A DNA stretch of 58,321 bases from Desulfobacterales bacterium (GCA_011049715.1 DRHF01000343.1:1-58321); one strand, 5' to 3'. Shown: positions 10,301 through 19,182, counted from the first letter of the stretch. Numbers and translations are program-made. Notes: generated by a model from the letters alone, not told the origin.

Positions 10301-11062
10301 TTCAGGCAGTTCTTTTTTGGACCATCGTGTGTAGACCGTCTTTTGTTCCTGTCGATCGATGAAAAAAGAGTTAATACCATTTTTTTTAGCCATATCATGG
10401 TCAGCATGGAGGTTATCACCGACCATAACTATATTTTCCGGTCTGCATGCAAAGGCTTTCAGTACGGACGGGTAGTTTCGACCGGATGCTTTGGTGAGAC
10501 CTGTATCAGCTGAAATAAAGACAGCATTCACATATTTTTCAAGCTGATGATACAAAATCAACTGCTTAAAATAACGACCCGGAAGATAGAAATCGGAAAT
10601 AATCGCCGTTTTAAGGCCTTTTGAATTAACTTCTTTCAGCATAGAGATGGTATCTTCACATGGCCTCTGGACAGCCTTTTCCACAGCAATTTCAATATTT
10701 ATAATTTTTTCAACAAAGTCTTTAGTTGAAAAATAAAATCTTTCATTTGTGAGTTGTTTTTGAAGGAGTTTTTTGAATTGGCTGGCGAAATCGATAAGGT
10801 TAAATTCGTTATCACCCCCATTGCTTGCATTTTCAGTACAGATTTGCACCTCTAGCTCACTCCGCCATTTATAGAGCTTGAATCCCGAAAAACGTCTATT
10901 CATCAGCAGGCTTAGTTGATCGCATGCAATCTGTTTAGTGGCTTCAGGCATAACGGTCCGTTTGACCAGTGTATCGAAGTAATCAAAGCAGACAATTTTC
11001 ACCTCGGGGTTTTCGTGTAAAAATTGGATAAAAACAGCATTTATATCTTGATTTTGTGACAT
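7316..11062 (-). CDS. HAD-like N-terminal region fused to a GT4-type glycosyltransferase
   Basis: A 1248-residue fusion. Residues about 20-250 form a HAD domain: IVCFDYFDTLVKR (nucleophile Asp), SDFYLPG (motif II), and MVGDNLHADHDMAK (motif IV). Residues 250-670 are a long middle region of unknown fold found behind HAD domains in surface-glycan proteins. Residues about 690-1060 are a GT4-type domain (FLLGYPEISGGTIVIFEHA; EGMFGPPLEMFHCGG as the E-x7-E-like signature), similar to WsaF-type rhamnosyltransferases. The last 180 residues look beta-rich and could bind carbohydrate. It lies 3 bp from the methyltransferase gene upstream. Domain calls are by eye; the substrate is unknown. Confidence 0.75.
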   Translation of the reverse strand: MSQNQDINAVFIQFLHENPEVKIVCFDYFDTLVKRTVMPEATKQIACDQLSLLMNRRFSGFKLYKWRSELEVQICTENASNGGDNEFNLIDFASQFKKLLQKQLTNERFYFSTKDFVEKIINIEIAVEKAVQRPCEDTISMLKEVNSKGLKTAIISDFYLPGRYFKQLILYHQLEKYVNAVFISADTGLTKASGRNYPSVLKAFACRPENIVMVGDNLHADHDMAKKNGINSFFIDRQEQKTVYTRWSKKELPERVEKLKRQISGEVEKNSNHVFPELALILWHFSYLLWQRLYWNGIRDVFFFSKEGEFLKFLFQRFQNDFFGAQIIQSHYLIISRKASYIGSLKPLKEENFTGIFNQYRNISPRDFLLSLSFNEEEARDICDNLNINFAEILTNFPDSTEFYNIYSLKKFQILYENKRNEQRNNLIAYLDSFGIDYHRDGINIVDVGWKGSIQDNLFFTLKEKVNISGYYVGLFQPTNVREKNRKTGVLFSETPQKSSYFDIYRTNTSLFEMILGASHGSADGYYTREERDPLDNRPHSRISHCVNLGEKEICITTVDYPEERHLFKKHIKPLQKNLYNLFNKLTEYYYCNGAVIPDDEWFARHHGRIVFKPTKREVDFFESLTHLENFGIFDYTDFKTRQRIGKMERLQNLRKIIKDPKPILDTGIWPPIILRRLGIGFYHKRYGKRCFQKSFSEKIGIETQNECNKYNRLNPKNKTKIAFLLGYPEISGGTIVIFEHAIRLARRGFQVFIITLEKILPQRYAWHPEASELNWQTFHEVRNMHFDVAIATWWNSVFMLRMISARTYLYFVQSIESRFVQTNDQVTDEKLALKRFIESTYLYPLPVITEAQWIQEYLKAHYGHSSVLVRNGIRKDIYAVDGTCLSPRTPGKLRVLVEGPLGVSFKNVERTIELCRHSDADEIWLMTSSKVETFPGVDRVYSQVPLLETPSIYRSCDVLVKLSYIEGMFGPPLEMFHCGGTAIVYNVTGHDEYIRHNSNSIVVQTNDEVKVIEKINMLKHQPAVRERLKRGACKTAQKWPSWERASRNLEKVLNRFKARNWPDQAYLGHLTDNLHQNFEKEMQLINLTPFYKENLSSPQTFQLYWHVGQGFSESESWKTTYKSGQWVTLTKPLHADSKTIYLRIDPVMKNGVVTIEHISIYNTEKNQPVVSYDASTGWTSLKIAGTAHILTRNGCLVIESKGQDPQILLPPVLLSNRDSDIKLETRIKFMSFAQAVRDLFSNKENNT

Positions 11063-11065
11063 GGT

Positions 11066-12226
11066 TTAATCTTTAAAAGTCGCCTTTCTGGATAGTAATC
11101 GTTTTATTTTAAAGGGAATGGTTTCGGTTGTCTTCTCTATCCTATCCAATGCTTCTTGTAGCCTATTTTGTAAATCGATAATCTTTGTCCCATTTGAAGA
11201 TAATTCGTATTGAATCTTATCAATATGTTTCTTCATCTGTTCGCAATTCTCATCAATTTCTTTTTTATGCGCTATGACAGCGGCTTCTTTCTCTGCTAAA
11301 CCCTTCAGCTTCTCATTGATAATTGAGTCGCTGACAACGATTCTACCCTCCGCCCATTTGAATGCCTCGAGATAGTTTTTGAGCATATCCTCACCTTTAT
11401 TGAACGCCTCTTGGAATCCTTCAACCCTCTTCTCACCTTTATTGAACGCCTCTTGGAATCCTTCAATCCTCTTCTCACCTTTATTGAACGTCTCTTGAAA
11501 TTCTTCAAGCCTCTTTTGTAAATAACCAATTTTATCAGTTGCTAAATCCAGCTCTGATCGGCTTTCGTAAAACCTCATTTTATCCTCGAAACTATTTTCA
11601 TTCATACACTGATAAATCTTATCGCCTTTTGGAAAAAGAATTCCTAAACCAAATGAATGCTGAAATGTAAAATGCTCCTTTTTTCTTGAAATATCTTTCC
11701 AAAACTTAACCGATCCATAGTTGCCGGTATCAGCTACATCATGAAATAAAACAATTCCATTTTTTTTCAGCTTTGCTAACCATGTATTATAGTCTTCCGC
11801 CACTGCATCATAATCATGGCATCCATCTATATGTAAAATATCCACAGAATCATTCTCCACATGCTCCATCGCTTCGGTGAAAAGCATCTTTAGTGGTACA
11901 ATATCCAGCTTGGAGAACGAATTTTTTGAAATCATCATAAAATTATCGAAAACCTCTTGACCATATTTTTGTGTATGCGTGTCTCCTTCCCAAGAATCTA
12001 CCGCTATGCATTGTGTAGGCAGGTTAAAATCTTTGATGGCCTGGCAGAAAGCAAAAAAGGAGGTTCCCCAGTATGTACCCAGCTCCACGAGCCGTGAAGG
12101 TTGAACAAATCGAATCAAATCATATGTAAAACGGCGATGTCCATGCCATGGCCACGATCTGAACATGGGACAAACCACATCTGCTTCGAATTCAGGCTCA
12201 CTAATGATCCATTTCTTATCTTCCAT
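11066..12226 (-). CDS. class I SAM-dependent methyltransferase with repetitive C-terminal coiled coil
   Basis: A 386-residue protein. Residues about 35-190 resemble the Methyltransf_24/cephalosporin-hydroxylase-like fold: LVELGTYWGTSF is the SAM-binding motif I, IAVDSWEGD the acidic loop and LHIDGCHDYDAV a conserved Asp/His stretch. Residues 225-370 are strongly charged and predicted coiled coil, containing a 14-residue unit repeated three to four times. The end (FKIKRLLSRK) is typical of polysaccharide-locus proteins with coiled-coil rulers, such as the O-antigen chain-length partners WbdD/WbdA. It may methylate a sugar or cap the glycan; capping is inference from the coiled coil and the nearby ABC exporter. 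Confidence 0.72.
   Translation of the reverse strand: MEDKKWIISEPEFEADVVCPMFRSWPWHGHRRFTYDLIRFVQPSRLVELGTYWGTSFFAFCQAIKDFNLPTQCIAVDSWEGDTHTQKYGQEVFDNFMMISKNSFSKLDIVPLKMLFTEAMEHVENDSVDILHIDGCHDYDAVAEDYNTWLAKLKKNGIVLFHDVADTGNYGSVKFWKDISRKKEHFTFQHSFGLGILFPKGDKIYQCMNENSFEDKMRFYESRSELDLATDKIGYLQKRLEEFQETFNKGEKRIEGFQEAFNKGEKRVEGFQEAFNKGEDMLKNYLEAFKWAEGRIVVSDSIINEKLKGLAEKEAAVIAHKKEIDENCEQMKKHIDKIQYELSSNGTKIIDLQNRLQEALDRIEKTTETIPFKIKRLLSRKATFKD
11375..11500 (-). repeat. 42-bp tandem repeat (14-residue coiled-coil unit, three copies)
   Basis: Residues 243-284 of the methyltransferase are three tandem copies of FQEAFNKGEKRVEG with small changes; a fourth degenerate copy (YLEAFKWAEGR...) follows to about 11333. 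Each unit equals two heptads. The DNA copies are nearly identical, so the number could change by slippage or recombination and would alter coiled-coil length. Confidence 0.9.
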
Positions 12227-12353
12227 CAGGAGTGGCCTCGAAATATCACTAAACGTTTGAAATGTTTTTTATCGCTTTTCAAAACTATTCTCATTAAACC
12301 GCTTGGTCGATTCAGATTCCAGAAAATTTACTTTAGCCTAACATGATCAATCT

Positions 12354-12635
12354 TCAACCTTTCAAAAACCTGAAAGGACTTGTAATGCCCTTGCCGATTT
12401 TAAAACTAAGACAATTTTGTATTGCATATAAACTCTCCTTTAATGCTTCATTTTCTTTTTCTAATTCCCCAATTTTATTTTTTATTTCAATTTCCATCAC
12501 TTTAGCTTGTTTTGTAAATTCACCCTTTGTCTCTTTTATATTTTCAACTAAATACGAAAATGCTTTCTCTGACCAGATAAGCTTTTCATCCGTATTTTTT
12601 AATTTGATACGCGTTTCAAGTCTTATGAATGAACA
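12354..12635 (-). pseudogene. C-terminal coiled-coil remnant of a glycan-locus protein
   Basis: The interval between the methyltransferase and ABC transporter genes holds an open minus-strand frame, from just after a TAA at 12636-12638 to TGA at 12354-12356, that reads as real protein: charged heptads (IKNKIGELEKENEALKESLY) and an ending SFKIGKGITSPFRFLKG like those of glycosyltransferases and methyltransferases in such loci. No ATG occurs before the last 47 codons, so the N-terminal catalytic part appears lost. A short expressed coiled-coil protein from the internal ATG is the alternative. Confidence 0.5.
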
Positions 12636-12670
12636 TTATACATTTCCGACCACTAGTTTCTTATTTCTGT

Positions 12671-13954
12671 TCACCTAACCGGATTTATCGTCATATGGGT
12701 TATTGGATTATTGAACATGGCATGTATAAATCTGTTTGGGCTAATTGCAGAAACCGCCAGAAGGTTATGAGCCCAGCATTGGATAGTATGATTCGATGGA
12801 TGATTTCCTTCCCCGATTCCAACGGTTATTGTGTATTTTTCCGGATATACTTCAGGCCATTTAAAGCCAAACTGCACACGATACCTTCCTTTTTGGATAC
12901 TAATCGCACCCGTTGGGCATTCGATCGTGTTCTCCCCGAAAACAGCATTTCCAACGCGATCCTTTATCAGGTATCCAAAAATAACATCCTCTTTGGGCAA
13001 CAATGAGTTAACAATTAAATGAATTATAATGTAGTCATCTGCTTTGACAATGTTAATCGGTACACATTCCTTAGAAGTTATTTTCAATTTCTCGATAATA
13101 ATTTCACATGCTCCTGCTCTTGAATCTTCAGATACATCAACCCAATCATTCTCTTCCAATATGTCAATGGAGTTAACTTTGTTTATTCCTGGTTCAAATT
13201 CACAACTTTTTTTAAATCGTTTATTGTGCATGATTTTAGTGTAATATTCAATACCTTTTAGGGGAGACCCTTCAAAAATGACTTTTCCTTGATCGAGAAC
13301 AAGTATTCGTTCACATAAATTGGCGACCGCCTGCATATCGTGTGTCGCGATAATTTTAGTACAGTTTTGCATAAGCTGCTGCATATGCTGAATACACTTT
13401 TGTTGAAAAAATATATCACCAACTGCAAGTGCTTCATCAACAACTAGAATTTCCGGTTTCATATTAACGGCGATGGCAAACGCAAGTCTGATATACATCC
13501 CACTAGAATAAGTCTTCACAGGCTGGTTAATGAATTCCCCAATCTCGGCAAACTCAACAATTTCCTCGAATTTTTTTTCTGTTTCTTTTTGGCCAATGCC
13601 CAGAATCGAAGCGCTTAAATATACATTCTCAACACCTGTAAAATCGGGATTAAAACCAGCCCCCAGCTCTAGCAAAGCAGAAATCCTCCCAATGACCTCC
13701 ACCGTTCCGGCAGTCGGTTTTAAAATACCACAGATGATTTGTAGTAATGTTGATTTTCCACTTCCATTTCGTCCAATGATTCCAATTGAAGAACCTTTCC
13801 TTACACTTAAAGCTACATTTTCAAGCGCATTAAAAGGGTGATTGTATTTTTTCCGCAATGGATGAAACGTCTCTTTCACCCTATCAGTATGGCTGTTGTA
13901 TAGATTATAAGTTTTGGTGATATTACTCAGATTAATAGCGTTATTGTTATCCAT
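12671..13954 (-). CDS. wzt: O-antigen/polysaccharide ABC transporter ATP-binding protein, Wzt type
   Basis: A 427-residue protein. Residues about 5-250 are an ABC ATPase: Walker A GRNGSGKST, signature YSSGMYIRLAFA, Walker B ILVVDEALAVGD and switch ATHD. Residues about 270-415 form an extra C-terminal beta domain like the Wzt domain that recognises the finished glycan end before export. GAGGT precedes the ATG at suitable spacing. With the permease just upstream it forms the exporter moving undecaprenyl-linked polysaccharide across the inner membrane. The Wzt domain implies that this exporter reads a terminal modification, possibly made by the methyltransferase downstream (inference). Confidence 0.9.
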   Translation of the reverse strand: MDNNNAINLSNITKTYNLYNSHTDRVKETFHPLRKKYNHPFNALENVALSVRKGSSIGIIGRNGSGKSTLLQIICGILKPTAGTVEVIGRISALLELGAGFNPDFTGVENVYLSASILGIGQKETEKKFEEIVEFAEIGEFINQPVKTYSSGMYIRLAFAIAVNMKPEILVVDEALAVGDIFFQQKCIQHMQQLMQNCTKIIATHDMQAVANLCERILVLDQGKVIFEGSPLKGIEYYTKIMHNKRFKKSCEFEPGINKVNSIDILEENDWVDVSEDSRAGACEIIIEKLKITSKECVPINIVKADDYIIIHLIVNSLLPKEDVIFGYLIKDRVGNAVFGENTIECPTGAISIQKGRYRVQFGFKWPEVYPEKYTITVGIGEGNHPSNHTIQCWAHNLLAVSAISPNRFIHAMFNNPITHMTINPVR

Positions 13955-14081
13955 AAGACCTCATGTTTGATTTATACATAGAAAATTTGATTCTAATCTC
14001 GTGTGAGAATCGGAGCTTGATATAACGATTGAAGAATTCCGAAGCAAGCTATACTTTATACCCTCACCGCTTTAGTCCATG

Positions 14082-14885
14082 TTACAGGGCATCGGCAAAT
14101 TGGGGTTTTAATTTTTGAAAAATTAAAGCACCTATCAAGAGCATAAAAGAGCTGACCACCCAAAAATATGCTGTTTGACGGGGATGCTCCCAAAATGGCC
14201 GAAAATAGATAAAAGATTCCCGGTAACCCTGTATAATATAAAACATAGGATTCAATTTAAATATCATCTGGATTTTTTGGGGCATAATATTGATGTCCCA
14301 AAATATAGGGGTCGCCCAAAAACCGATCTGAATAATAACGCCCACGATTTGCCCTACATCTCTGATAAATACATTTAATGCCGCAACTGCCCAGCCGAAT
14401 CCAAGGGCAAGTATGACCATGCACAGCAGGTAATAAAAAAATTGCAGATAATAAAAACTAACCGGCATTTTCTGAAATACAATTAGCCCTATGAGTACCA
14501 ACAAAAAAACGCCATGCGTGATCAGGCATGAAACGATCTTTACGACAGGTAGGATTTGGGAATGGAAAAGTGTTTTTTTGATCAAGTGTGCGTTTGCTAC
14601 GACACAGCTTGCAGCTCCGTTAATAATGTCTGAAAAAAGAAACCACGCGGCCATACCGGCTGTCAGCCAGACTACAAAGGGAACATCGTTCATCGGTTGA
14701 ACTCTAAAACCGACGCTGAAAACCACCCAGAAAACAAAAATCATGACCATCGGATGAATGAAAGTCCACATAAATCCCAATATCGATCCAATATAACGAG
14801 TGGCCACTTCTCTCTTCGCCATGCTGAAAATTAATTGTTTTTGTAAAAAAATTAATCGAATGAAATAAATAAAGCTTTTTATCAT
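14082..14885 (-). CDS. wzm: polysaccharide ABC-2 type permease, Wzm type
   Basis: A 267-residue protein with about six membrane segments and the ABC-2 permease features of Wzm/TagG/KpsM: an N-terminal amphipathic helix, VATRYIGSILGFMWTFIHP before the first segment, and the motif LNPMFYIIQGYRESF near the C-terminus. It forms the membrane channel of the exporter with the Wzt ATPase encoded about 130 bp downstream. No gene lies in that gap. Confidence 0.9.
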   Translation of the reverse strand: MIKSFIYFIRLIFLQKQLIFSMAKREVATRYIGSILGFMWTFIHPMVMIFVFWVVFSVGFRVQPMNDVPFVVWLTAGMAAWFLFSDIINGAASCVVANAHLIKKTLFHSQILPVVKIVSCLITHGVFLLVLIGLIVFQKMPVSFYYLQFFYYLLCMVILALGFGWAVAALNVFIRDVGQIVGVIIQIGFWATPIFWDINIMPQKIQMIFKLNPMFYIIQGYRESFIYFRPFWEHPRQTAYFWVVSSFMLLIGALIFQKLKPQFADAL

Positions 14886-14990
14886 TTTGTCATCTCTAAT
14901 ACCTTACTCGAGTCAAAACTCGATTAGTTGTTACTCGTTATCAGTTATTGATTGTTGAGCTTTTTTCGCTCAATCGGGGTAATAGTACCT

Positions 14991-15602
14991 TTAAATGATA
15001 TTTCCCTTTTTTAGCAATCCAACCACTCGGTCTGCCGCTTCAATTGCTCCTGTTTTATCCGAAAATATGACCAAATCAGGACTCAAGGGGGTTTCATATG
15101 GCGCGGAAACACCGGTATAATTTTTTATGATCCCCTGAAATGCTTTTTTGTAGTTTCCTTTAGGATCACGTTTCGCACAGACTTCAATCGGACAAGCCAC
15201 AAAAACTTCAAAAAACTGCTCTTTTGAAAAAAGAGATTTTATTTTTCCCCGATCTTTTCGGTAAGGAGAAATGAAAGCTGTGATCGCGATGATCCCTGCA
15301 TCAACAAAAAGTTTTGACATCTCGCCGATCCGGCGGATATTCTCAGCGCGATCCTTTTTGTCAAAACCGATGTCACTGCAAAGGCCCTGCCGAACATTGT
15401 CCCCGTCAAACACATAGGTTGAGCAGCCCAATTCATAAAGTCGCTTTTCAAGATGATGGGCGATGGTCGATTTGCCGGATGCGGAAAGGCCGGTGAACCA
15501 GATCACGGCGCCTTTGTGTTTATGGAGTTTCTCACGATCTTCACGGGTGACAAGTCCATTGAACCAAGTGGTGTTGTTGCTGTGTTTAACTGTTTTTTTC
15601 AT
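14991..15602 (-). CDS. cysC: adenylylsulfate (APS) kinase
   Basis: A 203-residue protein matching CysC over its full length: P-loop FTGLSASGKST, FDGDNVRQGL, the RAENIRRIGEMSKLF stretch and FISPYRKDR. It phosphorylates adenylylsulfate to PAPS using ATP. ATG at 15602 is preferred to a TTG two codons earlier. No assimilatory sulfate genes are nearby; instead it sits between nucleotide-sugar and exporter genes. PAPS is the sulfuryl donor of sulfotransferases, so this copy may serve sulfation of the polysaccharide (inference; no sulfotransferase was recognised in the window). Confidence 0.93.
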   Translation of the reverse strand: MKKTVKHSNNTTWFNGLVTREDREKLHKHKGAVIWFTGLSASGKSTIAHHLEKRLYELGCSTYVFDGDNVRQGLCSDIGFDKKDRAENIRRIGEMSKLFVDAGIIAITAFISPYRKDRGKIKSLFSKEQFFEVFVACPIEVCAKRDPKGNYKKAFQGIIKNYTGVSAPYETPLSPDLVIFSDKTGAIEAADRVVGLLKKGNII

Positions 15603-15652
15603 TTTCAACCGTGTTAAAAAGTTAAAATGTCATCGTCATTAAACCTTCAATG

Positions 15653-16597
15653 TTAACTTAAAATTTCATCGAAGTATTCGACTGTTTTTCTCAAACCTTC
15701 ATTCAACTCAATGAGCGGTTGCCATTGAAGTTTTTCCTTTGCCAGACCAATGTCCGGTCGCCGTTGCAACGGATCGTCCTGGGGCAATGGATTAAAGACA
15801 ATCTTTGATTTGGACTGTGTTATCCTTATGATTTTTTGGGCGAGTTCGAGGATAGAAAATTCCATTGGATTTCCCAGATTTACAGGACCAGTAAAGTCAT
15901 CCGGTGCTTTCATCATCCGCACCAGGCCTTCAACCATATCGTCCACATAACAGAAAGAGCGGGTCTGGGATCCATCGCCAAAGACAGTGATATCCTGGTT
16001 TGTTAACGCCTGTACGATGAAATTGCTCACCACACGGCCGTCATTTGGATGCATCTTTGGGCCGTAAGTGTTGAATATCCGTACGACCCGTATGTTGACC
16101 TGGTTTTGGCGGTGGTAATCAAAAAAAAGGGTTTCAGAACAGCGCTTTCCTTCATCATAACACGATCTCGGGCCGATGGTATTTACATTACCCCAATACT
16201 CTTCTTTCTGTGGATGAACCATGGGATTCCCATATACTTCGCTGGTTGAGGCCTGCAGAATTTTTGCCTGGACTCTTTTTGCAAGCCCCAACATATGAAT
16301 GGCACCCATAACACTCGTCTTAACCGTCTTCACCGGATTATACTGGTAATGAATTGGAGAAGCCGGACATGCGAGATTATAAATTTCATCCACCTCAATA
16401 AAAATCGGTTGAACCAGATCATGCCGGATCAATTCGAAATTTGATTTTTCAAGAAGATTTATAATGTTTTTTTTGGTACCGGTAAAAAAATTATCGAGGC
16501 ATATCACATCGTTTCCTTCTGCAACCAGAAGATCACAAAGATGGGAACCCAAAAAACCGGCCCCCCCTGTTATCAAAATCCTTTTTTGTTTATGCAT
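15653..16597 (-). CDS. UDP-glucuronate decarboxylase (UDP-xylose synthase)
   Basis: A 314-residue extended short-chain dehydrogenase. The NAD-binding motif [12 protein letters not shown] is at the N-terminus; the catalytic region has STSEVYGNP and the Y-x3-K motif in CYDEGKR. The stretches [14 protein letters not shown] and [21 protein letters not shown] are hallmarks of UDP-xylose synthases. It converts UDP-glucuronate to UDP-xylose and CO2. ATG at 16597 was chosen because GGAG lies 9 bp upstream; the TTG at 16612 would nearly touch the upstream stop. The substrate is supplied by the dehydrogenase encoded immediately upstream. Confidence 0.93.
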   Translation of the reverse strand: MHKQKRILITGGAGFLGSHLCDLLVAEGNDVICLDNFFTGTKKNIINLLEKSNFELIRHDLVQPIFIEVDEIYNLACPASPIHYQYNPVKTVKTSVMGAIHMLGLAKRVQAKILQASTSEVYGNPMVHPQKEEYWGNVNTIGPRSCYDEGKRCSETLFFDYHRQNQVNIRVVRIFNTYGPKMHPNDGRVVSNFIVQALTNQDITVFGDGSQTRSFCYVDDMVEGLVRMMKAPDDFTGPVNLGNPMEFSILELAQKIIRITQSKSKIVFNPLPQDDPLQRRPDIGLAKEKLQWQPLIELNEGLRKTVEYFDEILS

Positions 16598-16613
16598 CAA
16601 TTGATTCTCCAAG

Positions 16614-17990
16614 CTAAAAGTGGGTTAAGGCCGGTTTTCCGATGGGGTAAACATTGAATCCGATTTCAAATACCTTTTGGTGATCGATAATATTTCTGCC
16701 ATCAAAGATAAAGGCCGGCTTTAACATGGATCGATATATTTTCTCAAAATCAAGATTCTGATACAAAACCCACTCTGTTAGGATGGCGATTGCATGACAC
16801 CCGGAGGCCGCTTTATAAGGATCTTCGACAAAGCTCACCTCTTCTTTGAATTCGTCAAGATCATTTTTGGCGTTTTTCAAAGCTTTCGGATCAGTGATGA
16901 CCAGCTCTACTTTTTCTTCTATCAATCGATTTGCAATAAAAAACGCCGGACTTTCCCTCGTGTCACCGGTGTCGGCTTTAAAAGCAAAACCAAAAAGACA
17001 TATCCTCTTCCCAGCCAGCGTGTTAAACATGGCCGCCAGCATGTTAAGAACAAACCGCTCTTTCTGGTATTCGTTTATGTTGACTACCCCTTTCCAAAAA
17101 TCCGCCACTTCATGAAGCCCGTAATTTTGACAGAGATAAACCAGATTCAGAATATCCTTTTTGAAACAGGATCCGCCGAATCCGACGCTTGCGTTTAAAA
17201 ACCGATCTCCAATCCGATGGTCCATGCCAACCGCCTTCGATACCTCCACAATATCAGCACCGGTCTTTTCGCACAGTGCGGAAATTGCATTTATGGAGGA
17301 TATCCTTTGGGCCAAAATCGCATTGGATACTAGTTTGGAGAGTTCGCTGCTCCAGATATCGGATGTGATGATCCTTTCCTTTGGCACCCAATTCTCATAA
17401 ATTTCCACCAGCACATCTCTGGCCTTTAAACCTTTTTTTGTTTGATGAGATCCGATAAGGACACGATCGGGATTTTCCAGATCGTTTATGGCCGTTCCCT
17501 CAGCCAGGAATTCAGGATTCGAAAGGACATCAAAATAGATCCCACTCTGATTTGAGGTGAGAATTCTTTCCATGGCCAGCGCAGTTTTTACCGGAAGAGT
17601 GCTCTTTTCGACGATAATTTTGGACGATTCAGCAGATTGCAGAATCTGCCTGGCTGTCTTCTCCCAATATTGCAGGTCAGCGGTCATACCGTTCCCGGCA
17701 CCAAATGTTTTGGTCGGTGTGTTGACACTGACAAAAATGACATCGGACCTCTTGATATTCTGATCAACCTCAGTGCTGAAAAAGAGGTTTCGATTCCGGG
17801 CTTGTCTTACGATTTTATCAAGCCCGGGCTCATAAATGGGGAGGTGGTCAGAGTTCCATTCAGCGATGCGAACAGGATTGATATCGACGACTGTGACCTT
17901 ATACTGCGGACATTTATGAGCGATCATGGCCATGGTAGGCCCGCCCACATATCCGGCTCCAATACAAAGAATATTTTTTTTAAAATTCAT
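16614..17990 (-). CDS. UDP-glucose 6-dehydrogenase, eukaryote-like type
   Basis: A 458-residue protein. N-terminal Rossmann motif [34 protein letters not shown], and the catalytic-Cys stretch [15 protein letters not shown] with C near residue 275; the C-terminal domain has [17 protein letters not shown]. It oxidises UDP-glucose to UDP-glucuronate with two NAD+. Sequence style and length resemble animal/plant UGDH rather than the shorter Ugd/TuaD. It feeds UDP-xylose synthesis through the next gene. GAGG precedes the ATG. It ends in TAG. Confidence 0.93.
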   Translation of the reverse strand: MNFKKNILCIGAGYVGGPTMAMIAHKCPQYKVTVVDINPVRIAEWNSDHLPIYEPGLDKIVRQARNRNLFFSTEVDQNIKRSDVIFVSVNTPTKTFGAGNGMTADLQYWEKTARQILQSAESSKIIVEKSTLPVKTALAMERILTSNQSGIYFDVLSNPEFLAEGTAINDLENPDRVLIGSHQTKKGLKARDVLVEIYENWVPKERIITSDIWSSELSKLVSNAILAQRISSINAISALCEKTGADIVEVSKAVGMDHRIGDRFLNASVGFGGSCFKKDILNLVYLCQNYGLHEVADFWKGVVNINEYQKERFVLNMLAAMFNTLAGKRICLFGFAFKADTGDTRESPAFFIANRLIEEKVELVITDPKALKNAKNDLDEFKEEVSFVEDPYKAASGCHAIAILTEWVLYQNLDFEKIYRSMLKPAFIFDGRNIIDHQKVFEIGFNVYPIGKPALTHF

Positions 17991-18086
17991 TTTTTGATAA
18001 CCTCTTCACTTTCTTTCGACCGCTAATCCATCCGTTCCCTTGAGAAACTTCTTTGTACAAGCGGGGCATATGAATGTTTTTCCATT

Positions 18087-18779
18087 TTAATCCAGAAGGG
18101 CTATTTTGTCTACCGGAACCCCTTTATCGAGTATATTCTTCATCACCTCGTCCTTTGGGCCCATGGCTGTAACAATGATTCTATCAAATAAAAGATCGCT
18201 TATCGTTCTAGGGTCTTTTATTTTAAATCCCAAAAACATGCCCCCTATTTTCTCCCCGTCCACAACTGCAACCAAGTTAATATTTGTCTCCTGTAAAGAG
18301 ACATAACCGATTTCGGCAAGCTCTGTTGCACCATAAAAAATGACTCGATCTCCCTTCTCAGCCTCGAGATCGCAAAGGATTTCCCTGAGTTTTCCCCTCG
18401 CTTTTCTATAAAACTGAAAAGAAAATTGAACAAATTCATAAGTGAGCCGAGCCTTTTCAGCGACCCCTTTTGGGGTGAGAATGTACCGAACCCTATTTTT
18501 GGGAATAGTAGTAATTTTAAAATATCCCTTGTGGGCCAGGCGCTTGATAAATGCATTGACAAGCCCAAGTGAGATATCCAGTTTCCGGGCTAGATACCGC
18601 TGGCTTGGCGTATGGTCATTCTGCATTTCTTCTAGGATCTTTAATGTACGGAGGTCTTTATGGTCCATAATATTTATTGATCCTGTTTTTTCGGGCTCTT
18701 TGTACCGAAACACCGAGTGCATTTCCAGTAGCTCTCCGGAACGAAGTGAAGATTTATCCGCCTTGGAGGATCCTGACAT
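18087..18779 (-). CDS. winged-helix regulator with C-terminal nucleotide-binding-like domain
   Basis: A 230-residue protein. A winged helix at residues about 40-105 (TLKILEEM, SQRYLARKLDISLGLVNAFIKRL, ITTIPKNRVRYILTPKG) is followed by a C-terminal domain with VIFYGATELAEIGYVSL and a beta-alpha pattern like CoA- or sugar-nucleotide-binding domains. Such proteins lead exopolysaccharide clusters in deltaproteobacteria. It is the first gene of the minus-strand cluster. A perfect 11-bp inverted repeat about 185 bp upstream is a candidate binding site. The start is uncertain: an ATG at 18668 (MDHKDLRTL) begins right at the winged helix. Confidence 0.75.
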   Translation of the reverse strand: MSGSSKADKSSLRSGELLEMHSVFRYKEPEKTGSINIMDHKDLRTLKILEEMQNDHTPSQRYLARKLDISLGLVNAFIKRLAHKGYFKITTIPKNRVRYILTPKGVAEKARLTYEFVQFSFQFYRKARGKLREILCDLEAEKGDRVIFYGATELAEIGYVSLQETNINLVAVVDGEKIGGMFLGFKIKDPRTISDLLFDRIIVTAMGPKDEVMKNILDKGVPVDKIALLD

Positions 18780-18962
18780 TCAAGGTTGCAGGGTTCTTCA
18801 ATCAGTTCACTAAAAAGTTTATAAAATTGTATTTAAAACTGAAAAGATATGCTGGGAGAATTTAAAAGAAAGAAATAGCTCCGCATGGTGGATTTACAGA
18901 CAGGTATTTAAAAATACCCATAAAATCAACTGGATAGAAGATATTTTCATTACAAAAAACAA

Positions 18963-18996
18963 GTGTTCATTTTTTGTACGTTCGGAAAATGAACAC
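18963..18996. promoter_or_regulatory. 11-bp inverted repeat upstream of the exopolysaccharide regulator
   Basis: GTGTTCATTTT (18963-18973) and AAAATGAACAC (18986-18996) are perfect inverted copies with a 12-bp spacer, placed ahead of the regulator that opens the minus-strand locus. The symmetry and length fit a dimeric operator. No run of T follows directly, so it is unlikely to be a terminator. Confidence 0.5.
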
Positions 18997-19182
18997 ATTC
19001 TGATCCCGGTGTCAAGCAAAAATTAGATCTTTTTTTTTTGAGAAGTTGGTGGGGATTAAAATTTTTAATAGGAATTCGATAAGAATTTGATACCCGAAAC
19101 AAAAAAGGTTGTGGCCGAATATTATCTTCAAACTGCGGAAGTCAAAACTGGACGTTTAACTCGGCAAAAAACCCTGTTAAAT

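Noticed and set aside
12343..12678. 111-codon plus-strand open frame
   Set aside because: It is the complement of the coiled-coil remnant and reads as Phe/Ser-rich sequence typical of antisense frames.
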